From assembly GCF_018853465.1 (NCBI RefSeq), contig NZ_JABBOU010000013.1, positions 1 through 11,005 of the forward strand: a DNA stretch of 11,005 bases, given 5' to 3'. The notes beneath the pieces are model-generated. The model was not told where the DNA came from, searched no databases, and worked only from the letters and a program-made list of their open reading frames with translations. The position numbers and the translations under genes were made by a program. This stretch comes from Acidithiobacillus montserratensis. GTDB taxonomy: Bacteria > Pseudomonadota > Gammaproteobacteria > Acidithiobacillales > Acidithiobacillaceae. Shown here in pieces: positions 1 through 5,679 of this stretch; position 1 is the stretch's first letter, and each line of letters begins with the position of its first letter.

Positions 1-370
1 CCCGCCGGTCGATGCGGGCGGTGGAAGGCGAGGCAATCTCCACGATCAGGCAGGGGCGGGCGCGGTAGTAAGGGGAGTCGCGGTCTTCCGGATCGCAGGC
101 AAGGAGCAGGTCGGGGTAATAGAAATAGCTTTCCTCGCCATCATTCACCCGCACCTTCATGTCCGCCATAAAAAGCTGACAGCCGCGCTTGCGAGCCAGA
201 GAGTGCAGGGCTACGCCCAAGGCCATGGCGATCAGGCCATGCCGGTCGCTGGCACCCGCCATGGCCAACACCTGCCCGGCGAGATATTCGTGCTTGATCT
301 CGCTGAGTTGCTCGTTTTCCAGATAGTCGGCAACGGATATAACGGGTTTGATACCGGCTTGAATCGTCAC
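1..370 (-). CDS. Uma2-family (DUF820) putative endonuclease, N-terminal part, truncated by the window edge
   Basis: The minus strand encodes 123 codons from a GTG at 370, with GGAGG five bases upstream, and remains open at base 1. The translation shows the Uma2/DUF820 pattern: an N-terminal VADYLENE segment, KHEYLAGQV, an ALHSLA helix, YYPDLLLACDP, and near the edge PCLIVEIASPSTARIDRR. This family has a PD-(D/E)XK nuclease-like fold and is very common in accessory DNA; its members are mostly uncharacterised. Full-length members have roughly 190 residues, so about a third of the protein lies beyond the left edge. The same reading frame stays open upstream of the GTG as far as the DUF3782-like relic. 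The GTG is preferred as start because of its ribosome binding site and because the family homology begins there. Family assignment is fairly sure; cellular function is unknown. Confidence 0.85.
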   Translation of the reverse strand, partial: MTIQAGIKPVISVADYLENEQLSEIKHEYLAGQVLAMAGASDRHGLIAMALGVALHSLARKRGCQLFMADMKVRVNDGEESYFYYPDLLLACDPEDRDSPYYRARPCLIVEIASPSTARIDRR

Positions 371-508
371 AATAGCCTCCGCAAGAATTCTGCTCTTAAA
401 GCTAGTCCTGCCCCCCAACGGCGTCAAGCCAGCCATCCCGTTATAGGCTTGCGCCGGCGACCAGTACTTCTGCTGGCTGGTAACCAGCCTTACCGCATGA
501 CTGAGGTA

Positions 509-583
509 ACCGAACTTGTCCCCTAGGCCGCCGATCTGTTTGCCTAGCTCCCGGAGTTGGCGGTCGGTTTCCTGCATCCGCAT
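509..583 (-). pseudogene. DUF3782-like fragment
   Basis: Reading minus from 583 gives MRMQETDRQLRELGKQIGG followed by LGDKFG. This resembles the short repeat-like block typical of DUF3782 proteins, accessory proteins often linked to a PD-(D/E)XK nuclease-like domain. The resemblance stops after about 25 residues and the following residues fit no family I know. The frame stays open into the Uma2 gene without a stop. I read it as a relic of a lost gene rather than a functional small protein, but a fused open frame cannot be excluded. Confidence 0.5.
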
Positions 584-620
584 AACGCGGGGTAGCCCAA
601 CAGCCAGCGCGACCCGACAC

Positions 621-669
621 TCATGACGCTGGTTGCAGCAGGACATCGACCATCCGATCCATGATCTGC
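621..669 (-). pseudogene. Relic of a sulfotransferase 3' end (diverged repeat of 1962-2010)
   Basis: Read on the minus strand, this piece encodes a tail DRMVDVLLQPAS followed by a TGA stop. The intact sulfotransferase downstream ends in DRMVEALLQPAS. Aligning 621-669 with 1962-2010 by eye gives 39 identical bases of 49, without gaps. A stop occurs in the same frame about 28 codons upstream and no further sulfotransferase similarity is visible. It appears to be the leftover end of a second, related gene. Confidence 0.5.
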
Positions 670-771
670 CGGATCATGTCAGCGTGGTGTCTATGCGGTC
701 GTCACCGCAAGCGATCCGCATAGCCACAACGCCGACCTCGTGTTCTCCTTATTCATGTTGCGTTGATTTGC

Positions 772-1074
772 TTACGGTCGATGCATTGCCTCAGCATGCA
801 GCTTTAGGCCAAGGGCGCCAATGACCTTGAGGATGGTGTCAAAGCCGGGGCTACGCTCCCCGGAAAGCGCCTTGTAAAGGCTTTCGCGGGAGAGGCCCGC
901 GTCTTGGGCAACTTGGGTCATGCCCTTGGCACGGGCAATATCTCCAAGAGCCTTTGCAATGAAGGTGGCATCACCATCTGCTTCTTCAAGGCAGGCTTCT
1001 AGATAAGCAGCCATCTCTTTCGGTGTTCTGAGGTGTTCTGCAACGTCATAACGAGTGGTAACAGTCTTGGTCAT
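772..1074 (-). CDS. higA: HigA-type antitoxin of a type II toxin-antitoxin pair
   Basis: A 100-residue protein with an N-terminal MTKTVTTRYDVAEHL segment, which matches the small antidote proteins paired with RelE/HigB-type toxins. Residues about 43-95 form a Cro/C1-type helix-turn-helix: the recognition part reads GMTQVAQDAGLSRESLYKAL. In this family the antitoxin binds its toxin and represses their shared promoter. The ATG lies five bases after the toxin stop (TAG at 1080-1082), and the GGAG just before that stop can serve as ribosome binding site, so the two genes are translationally coupled. Its frame is intact although the toxin gene is broken, which would leave an orphan antitoxin able to act as a repressor or to neutralise related toxins. 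The family call is strong; the symbol is by analogy. Confidence 0.85.
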   Translation of the reverse strand: MTKTVTTRYDVAEHLRTPKEMAAYLEACLEEADGDATFIAKALGDIARAKGMTQVAQDAGLSRESLYKALSGERSPGFDTILKVIGALGLKLHAEAMHRP

Positions 1075-1079
1075 GGCAA

Positions 1080-1376
1080 CTACTCCGAAAGGTTCCGCGC
1101 GAGACGCAATGCGGCCTTGATGTCATTGGCTTGAGTGCTCTTGTCTCCGCCAGCCAGGAGAATGATGAGATCTCGGCCTCGCTGCTTGAAATACACCCGT
1201 TAACCAGGGCCGCAGTTGATTCGCAACTCGGATACGCCTTCGCCAACAGGCTCTATATCACCGGGATTTCCGACAGCCAGCCGCGCAATTCTGGCTTGAA
1301 CTCGCGCCCGCGCCTGGATGTCGCGCAGGGTGTCGAGCCAATGAACGAAGGCATCAGTTTTCCGAATTTCGATCAT
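1080..1376 (-). pseudogene. higB: RelE/HigB-type toxin gene interrupted by an in-frame TAA
   Basis: From the ATG at 1376 the frame reads MIEIRKTDAFVHWLDTL, a start typical of the RelE/ParE-superfamily 'addiction module killer' proteins. It continues through a conserved LRINCGPG block and then hits TAA (1200-1202) as codon 59. After the stop the same frame continues without interruption as RVYFKQRGRDLIILLAGG and on to NLSE and TAG (1080-1082). The full frame would encode 98 residues, the usual length for this family. Members normally have a tyrosine at the stop position (GPGYRVYF), so one base change from a Tyr codon to TAA explains it. The missing half contains the strand and basic residues that form the mRNA-cleaving surface, so the 58-residue product should be inactive. 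A sequencing error is the alternative. Confidence 0.8.
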
Positions 1377-1382
1377 AGGCCA

Positions 1383-1411
1383 ACCGTAGTCGCGTGGCTA
1401 CATCTTGTCAA
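1383..1411 (-). promoter_or_regulatory. Possible sigma-70-type promoter of the toxin-antitoxin pair
   Basis: On the minus strand a perfect TTGACA (1406-1411) is followed by a 17-base spacer and TACGGT (1383-1388). The expected start of transcription falls at or very near the toxin ATG at 1376, so the message would be nearly leaderless. No Shine-Dalgarno sequence is visible before that ATG, which fits. This is pattern recognition only. Confidence 0.35.
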
Positions 1412-1489
1412 TCGTGCTCGCCTTCTCCCCGTGATCCGCCATATCCGCCCCAAGCTGGCCTATCGTCCCTGCGGCACGCTGTTTAACAT

Positions 1490-1682
1490 TTTGGGCTGCG
1501 CCGGTTTTTCTTCGATACTCATGGCGCGGCCCGTGGCGTCGAACGCCACCACGCCATAGCGTTCGGGATCGTGCACATGGTAGGCATAGACGGTGGCGCC
1601 GACCGTCTGGGCATGGGCCTCTTTGAGCGAGGCTTGCAGATCATGGCCCCAGAAGAGGTTGTCACCGAGGACCAGACTGCAC
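1490..1682 (-). pseudogene. Internal fragment of rfbA (glucose-1-phosphate thymidylyltransferase)
   Basis: The minus strand encodes [20 protein letters not shown] through to [10 protein letters not shown]. This matches residues 113-175 of the rfbA product at 9000-9713 at 57 of 63 positions by direct comparison. Both ends of the gene are missing. On the 5' side similarity ends at about 1682, 17 bases from the DUF4160-like tail. On the 3' side it ends at 1490 and an unrelated frame closes at 1460. There is no start codon with a ribosome binding site and no nucleotide-binding N-terminus, so it cannot make a working enzyme. It is a diverged duplicate, not a recent copy. Confidence 0.85.
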
Positions 1683-1698
1683 CTTCCATAATCTCGCC

Positions 1699-1809
1699 TC
1701 AACGCAAGGGATCAATCGGGAAGGGTGTTTGTCCGTTCACTGCCAACTCCCAATCAGCCATCAAATCCTCATGGTGGATTTCGATCCACGCCTGAACCAG
1801 GCGCACCTT
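1699..1809 (-). pseudogene. C-terminal tail of a DUF4160-like protein
   Basis: The minus strand reads KVRLVQAWIEIHHEDL, then MADWELAVNG, and ends PFPIDPLR with a TGA at 1699-1701. This resembles the C-terminal end of small DUF4160-type proteins, which often occur next to DUF2442 genes in toxin-antitoxin-like pairs. The frame is closed by a stop just upstream of the lysine and the N-terminal half is absent. The piece is wedged between the rfbB-like and rfbA relics. The family name is from memory of the tail motif and is moderately secure. Confidence 0.55.
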
Positions 1810-1839
1810 AGACTATAGATATCAATCCCGTAAAACATG

Positions 1840-1914
1840 CTAATCGATGGCATTGCCGACTCCGTATGGTTTGCCCACCCACTGACGATACTCGCCGCTG
1901 GTGACATGGTCCAT
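1840..1914 (-). pseudogene. 3' end of an rfbB-like gene (dTDP-glucose 4,6-dehydratase)
   Basis: The minus strand reads [18 protein letters not shown] and a few more residues before TAG at 1840-1842. The intact rfbB in this window ends [18 protein letters not shown]. Over 47 aligned bases I count 37 identities. Upstream of this tail the similarity to rfbB vanishes, and about 50 bases further on lies the end of the sulfotransferase gene. It is a short relic of a second rfbB, probably from the same lost locus as the rfbA fragment at 1490-1682. Confidence 0.7.
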
Positions 1915-1961
1915 AGACTCCACGATGCCCTGAAGCAGGCAGCCTTACCGCCACCACCCCC

Positions 1962-2894
1962 TTATGACGCGGGTTGCAACAGGGCCTCCACCATCCGGTC
2001 CATAGCCTGCAGCAGGGGGCGCATGGTCTGCAGGTCTTTCCAGGCGCGTTGGTGGCGTTGCAGCAAGGCGGGGGTATCCAGGGCTTTCCGGTCTTCGGCC
2101 ACGGCCAGCAGATCCCGGTACAGGCTTTGCACCATGGGCGGGCAGTCGGGGTCCTGCTTCAGGTCGGTTTGAGTATGGCGGGTATGACGCAGGGTTTTAT
2201 CCAGAAAATCCTCCGCATATTCGCGCAAGGCTGCTTCCTCAATGGAAAGATGCAACCCTGCGGCCATGCGGCGCATCTGCGCCCCGGGGGCCTGGATCAA
2301 GTGATCATAGTTCACCAGAATCCGCACTTGGCCGTGGGTCAGCAGGATGCTATTCAGAGTATGGGTCAGCCAGAGCAGATAGCTTTGGGTGCGGTCCATG
2401 CCATCCCGTTTTTGCAGGGAGTCGGCGATGCTAACCGGATTGCGCAGAGCCAAGCAGTAGGCGATCTTCCCACCCGCCCGGGCTAACGCCTGTTGCCAGA
2501 ATGCCAGCAGGCGACACAAGCGCGGGTCTTTGAAGGCATAGGGTTGCCCTTCCTGATGCTTGCTCTGCAGTAGGGCTACGGCTTGTTCCAGAAACCCCGC
2601 ATCCACCAACTGCGCAATCTGTTCCGATGACAAGGGGGTACTGTGATACCACTGACTATCGAGGCTCTGGAGCATGGCTTCATTCAGTTGGTAAATGTCC
2701 ATATCCTCCCAAAAACCTTTGGGATTGACGCTGGGCATGGGTTCCATCAGATGTGCCCCCAGTTGCACGCCCAGGGTCAGCAGCCCTCGGGTCAGTGCAC
2801 TGGTGCCGCTGCGGTGCATGCCCAGCACGGGTATCCAGCAGGGTACGGCGGTCTCTTGATCCAATCTTAAATCTCCATTTGGGGATGTGGCCAC
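1962..2894 (-). CDS. Sulfotransferase family protein
   Basis: A 310-residue protein of the PAPS-dependent sulfotransferase superfamily, which moves a sulfuryl group from PAPS to hydroxyl or amino groups of glycans or other metabolites. The 5'-phosphosulfate-binding loop is visible as GMHRSGTSALTRGL (residues 25-38). It is followed by NPKGFWEDMDIYQLNEAML (57-75), FKDPRL (121-126) and LRNPVSIADSLQKRDG (150-165), whose Arg and Ser fit the 3'-phosphate-binding segment. There is no signal peptide or membrane segment, so it is likely cytoplasmic and acts on precursors. The start is a GTG at 2894 with only a weak ribosome binding site. It lies alone on the minus strand, divergent from the glycosyltransferase gene, with old rfb relics downstream. 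A related 3' end occurs at 621-669. The acceptor is unknown; a surface polysaccharide is a reasonable guess from context. Confidence 0.85.
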   Translation of the reverse strand: MATSPNGDLRLDQETAVPCWIPVLGMHRSGTSALTRGLLTLGVQLGAHLMEPMPSVNPKGFWEDMDIYQLNEAMLQSLDSQWYHSTPLSSEQIAQLVDAGFLEQAVALLQSKHQEGQPYAFKDPRLCRLLAFWQQALARAGGKIAYCLALRNPVSIADSLQKRDGMDRTQSYLLWLTHTLNSILLTHGQVRILVNYDHLIQAPGAQMRRMAAGLHLSIEEAALREYAEDFLDKTLRHTRHTQTDLKQDPDCPPMVQSLYRDLLAVAEDRKALDTPALLQRHQRAWKDLQTMRPLLQAMDRMVEALLQPAS

Positions 2895-2921
2895 AATCGC
2901 AGTCTCACTTCAGCTGCTTGC

Positions 2922-2949
2922 TTGTATGATTGGTAAGTTTTCGTAGAAT
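2922..2949 (+). promoter_or_regulatory. Weak candidate promoter in the divergent intergenic region
   Basis: TTGTAT (2922-2927) is separated by 16 bases from TAGAAT (2944-2949) and points toward the glycosyltransferase gene at 3038. The 143-base gap between the divergent sulfotransferase and glycosyltransferase genes must hold promoters for both, and this is the best plus-strand match I see. Nothing convincing stands out for the minus-strand gene. Confidence 0.25.
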
Positions 2950-3037
2950 ATCACATTGGAGCCATGATGACTGGGAGTTTGAAATGAAACCAGGAGCAGC
3001 GGCTTTATCCTACCTTTAGCAATGGCAAATCTCACCA

Positions 3038-4207
3038 ATGAAACTATTGATAGTAACTCGGGAACGGAAGGGGGAGCGGTGCTACGGTCTCGGGCGTGCC
3101 ATGAACCGATTTGCCTCCGAATTACGACAACGCGCACATGAAGTTTTTTATCTTTCAGCTTCAGACTGGGTACATACTGATCATCTCCTGTTTCAAGAAA
3201 TTCAAACCAAGTTCCTGCTTAAAGCGCGAGGATCTGGATTAAGTGAAATACTCGCCCCGGCCTTGGCCGAACGATTCGTACAAGGAATGTTGGCGGCCAA
3301 AATCGCGCACGACATGAAAGTTACCCATATTTGGTTCCAAGACCCCTGGATAGCTCTCGGATACTTACGAAAACGTAAAACTTATTTTAAAAATAGCCAG
3401 GCTCCTCTCTGGGGCGTGACCGAACACGGCCTCGGCAGTTCTATTCGTGCGGCAGCCTATGATGGCCTGACAGTCAATGCCCGTACTCTAGCTTGGACAC
3501 ACCGTCTTGAGTACCATATCCTCAAAAAAGCTGATTGGGTTTTCACTCCTTCCAAGGTTGCGTTGGAACAACTATGTCGCGACTTGGGTGCGGATCCCTG
3601 TCCGGAAAACTGGCAGATATTGGGTTATGGCACACCGGATCCTATTAGCATCTCAAGAGAAAACGCCCGAGAAATGCTTGGCTGGAGTGACAATATTGAC
3701 TACATTCTCACAATAGGAAGGCTCAGTCCCGTTAAGCGTATGCACGATTTGGTTGCTGCCTGCGCACGCATTCAAGAACGCCGTACACGTCCACTTCAAT
3801 TATTCATACTTGGCCAAGGTGATACAAGTCTAGTGGAGACCACCGCAGAAAGATACGGATTTCATCCCCATATCCTTTTTGCAGAGGATGTGCAGCCCTA
3901 CCTTGCTGCTGCCGACGTTTATCTGAGCGCCAGTACGGCGGAATCGTTTGGCCTGGCAAACCAGGAAGCCATTGCCGCCGGCCTGCCGTCTATACTCGCC
4001 TGCGGCGGCGCATCGTGCGAAGTCGCCAAAACTGGCGCATGGATCATTAACGGCTCCATAGACTCATTTAGCGAAGCATTACTAGCCCTTCTCAGAGACC
4101 GTACTTTATTAAGATTTTGGGCTGAGCGTGCTACACAACAGCACTGGCCGAAATGGAGAGATATCATCGATGAATGTGAAAGAAAGCTGCTATCTCGCAC
4201 CACCTGA
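3038..4207 (+). CDS. GT4-type glycosyltransferase (group 1)
   Basis: A 389-residue retaining glycosyltransferase with a GT-B fold, expected to transfer a sugar from a nucleotide donor to a lipid-linked or glycan acceptor at the cytoplasmic face of the membrane. The N-terminal domain starts MKLLIVTRE and has the glycine-containing loop GLGRAMNRF (17-25). The C-terminal donor-binding domain has ILTIGRLSPVKRMHDLV (223-239), where R228 and K233 match the phosphate-contacting pair, then ADVYLSAS (292-299). The EX7E motif is ESFGLANQE (302-310). Length is normal for the family. The ribosome binding site before the ATG at 3038 is weak, but an earlier ATG at 3022 is out of frame. The deacetylase gene begins inside its last 38 bases, so both are made from one message. 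Sugar specificity cannot be read from the sequence. Confidence 0.88.
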   Translation: MKLLIVTRERKGERCYGLGRAMNRFASELRQRAHEVFYLSASDWVHTDHLLFQEIQTKFLLKARGSGLSEILAPALAERFVQGMLAAKIAHDMKVTHIWFQDPWIALGYLRKRKTYFKNSQAPLWGVTEHGLGSSIRAAAYDGLTVNARTLAWTHRLEYHILKKADWVFTPSKVALEQLCRDLGADPCPENWQILGYGTPDPISISRENAREMLGWSDNIDYILTIGRLSPVKRMHDLVAACARIQERRTRPLQLFILGQGDTSLVETTAERYGFHPHILFAEDVQPYLAAADVYLSASTAESFGLANQEAIAAGLPSILACGGASCEVAKTGAWIINGSIDSFSEALLALLRDRTLLRFWAERATQQHWPKWRDIIDECERKLLSRTT

Positions 4208-4904
4208 ACGGCTTCCTACACCATCACCGCTTACATACAGCGGCTGGCAAAACGTCATTCTACTCATCCCGCATGCAGACGACGAGGCAATCGGCTGCGG
4301 CGGACTAATAGCCGCTCTAGGGGAAGCGAACATAACCCTCCATGTCATACTGGTGAGTGACAGCAGTGGTGGGGTAGATCCAGCACTTGGCATTAGTGCC
4401 ATCAGACAACACGAGTTTATTGCTTCCTTAAAGCTACTGCATCCCAAAGCAACCTACACATTCTGGGCACTCCCCGATGGACAACTATCTGCACACATAT
4501 CTACTATCCTGGCCAAGATTGATGATCTTTTAACAAATCATCCAGCCGACACATTACTCGCTCCCTGGCCCATGGATATGCACCCTGACCACTCCGCTCT
4601 TGGATATACCATTAGTAATGCTGTAGCAATAAATCCGCGTATGCTCAAAAGGCTTTGCTTCTACGAAGTATGGTCACCAGTACCAGCAAACAGAGTGCTC
4701 GACATCAGTGCATGGTGGCAAAAAAAGGAAAACGCCATTCAATGTCATAAGACAGCACTTACATACGGTGGTAGCTATGATCGTGCCATACGCGGCCTAG
4801 CCGAATATCGGTCATTACTGACGTCACACATGGCAAAAGAGGGGAGCTATGCGGAAGCTTACTGCATGCAGAATATTCAAGACGTTGAAAATGATGTACA
4901 ATAA
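4170..4904 (+). CDS. PIG-L/LmbE-family deacetylase (stand-alone)
   Basis: A 244-residue zinc-dependent N-deacetylase of the PIG-L/LmbE family, whose members remove acetyl from N-acetylglucosamine-type groups on glycolipids, pseudodisaccharides or antibiotics. The first metal-site motif is PHADDEAIGCGG (34-45), with Ala where most members have Pro. The second is HPDH (138-141), preceded by APWPMDM. These supply the His-Asp-His zinc ligands and the catalytic Asp. I place the start at the ATG at 4170 because GGAGAG lies nine bases upstream; an in-frame ATG at 4128 lacks such a site and lies deeper in the glycosyltransferase gene. The overlap with that gene suggests a two-step action: sugar transfer, then deacetylation. 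It ends 12 bases from the end of the convergent SGNH-like gene, with no terminator hairpin visible. A second PIG-L domain is found in the fusion protein at 5680-8265. Confidence 0.88.
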   Translation: MNVKESCYLAPPERLPTPSPLTYSGWQNVILLIPHADDEAIGCGGLIAALGEANITLHVILVSDSSGGVDPALGISAIRQHEFIASLKLLHPKATYTFWALPDGQLSAHISTILAKIDDLLTNHPADTLLAPWPMDMHPDHSALGYTISNAVAINPRMLKRLCFYEVWSPVPANRVLDISAWWQKKENAIQCHKTALTYGGSYDRAIRGLAEYRSLLTSHMAKEGSYAEAYCMQNIQDVENDVQ

Positions 4905-4916
4905 ACAAACAAATGA

Positions 4917-5663
4917 TTAACTATCTCCTGTAAGCATACCTGGAAACAATCTTGCTAGACCAGGGTCAACTTCCTTTTGCGCAATTGCAAAAGCCCGCCC
5001 TGAATCTTTAGTCTTAATGAGATTCCATAAAAAGACATATCCTTTATAGCTTGCATGACCAATTTCATCAAAAGTGAAGTTTTTAAAATCTTTTCGAATA
5101 ATGCTCACATCCAACGTGTTTTCCTTGTAGCGATTTACAAGGTACGAATAACTCCACACAGGATGACAATAGAAACCATTAACCATATATTTATTCTTTT
5201 CAATATTTTTCGCCTCTCTAATATTTAAATCCCAAAATATAAAAGTTATTTTATCCTGATATTGCAGAATATATTCATCTAATATTTTCAGGCCGTTTTC
5301 ATAGAGCCGTAAGTCTGTCTCAGGAGAAATAGCCTCTCTGGACGTCGAGCTATATGACTCACACCCACAACACCGAAAGCGATCATCAAGATTATCATCT
5401 ATATAAAAAGACTCAGGTTTCTTATGCTTAAGAAACAATTCATTTCCATAGCGAAAGTCGGAAACAAACAAAATAATTTTATCAACGCTATCAGCATGAG
5501 CGGCGATGATATTTTTTGCATGCAACGAAAACAAAGGTAAAGCATCAAACCCAAAAGCTATATCTGGATCCAACAATAACGGCGGCAAAATTCTTGCGCT
5601 ATGCAATATCCACCACCCTCGGACATGAGAACTACCAACCAACAAACAGCGCTGTCTTGTCAT
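4917..5663 (-). CDS. SGNH-hydrolase-like protein, function unknown
   Basis: A 248-residue protein starting MTRQRCLLVGSSHVRGW. The GSSH (10-13) at the end of the first strand resembles block I of SGNH/GDSL hydrolases, with Ser as nucleophile. Near the C-terminus FDEIGHAS (198-205) provides an Asp and His spaced like the block V DxxH pair, here DEIGH. WDLNIRE (144-150) follows a hydrophobic strand. Enzymes of this fold remove or add acyl groups on glycans, which would fit the neighbours, but overall similarity is low and the assignment rests on these motifs. There is no signal peptide. I chose the ATG at 5663, 16 bases after the stop of the upstream fusion gene; the longer frame from 5735 would overlap that gene by 56 bases. 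The gene is markedly AT-rich and is probably the last in the operon running from rfbB. Confidence 0.6.
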   Translation of the reverse strand: MTRQRCLLVGSSHVRGWWILHSARILPPLLLDPDIAFGFDALPLFSLHAKNIIAAHADSVDKIILFVSDFRYGNELFLKHKKPESFYIDDNLDDRFRCCGCESYSSTSREAISPETDLRLYENGLKILDEYILQYQDKITFIFWDLNIREAKNIEKNKYMVNGFYCHPVWSYSYLVNRYKENTLDVSIIRKDFKNFTFDEIGHASYKGYVFLWNLIKTKDSGRAFAIAQKEVDPGLARLFPGMLTGDS

Positions 5664-5679
5664 AATAAAACCATTTAAC

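Larger units (their letters stand above)
371..771. other. Gene-poor stretch holding two short relics
   Basis: No complete gene is visible in these 401 bases on either strand. Two minus-strand relics are recognisable and are listed separately: a DUF3782-like piece at 509-583 and a sulfotransferase 3' end at 621-669. A 7-bp inverted repeat with a one-base centre (GGCTGGTAACCAGCC, 475-489) lies between them and has no obvious function. The short plus-strand open frames here show no family resemblance. Confidence 0.6.

Noticed and set aside
475..489. Perfect short inverted repeat GGCTGGTAACCAGCC as a terminator or operator
   Set aside because: No T-run follows on either strand and no intact gene is placed to use it; chance is sufficient explanation.
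1399..1489. A 30-codon minus-strand open stretch between the rfbA relic and the toxin gene (ends STIDKM)
   Set aside because: It could be the tail of a lost gene, perhaps a transposase, but I recognise no motif and it has no start.
4128..4169. An earlier in-frame ATG for the stand-alone PIG-L gene
   Set aside because: It lies deeper within the glycosyltransferase gene with no ribosome binding site, while the ATG at 4170 has GGAGAG at good distance.
4905..4916. A terminator between the convergent genes
   Set aside because: The gap is only 12 bases of A-rich sequence with no inverted repeat.
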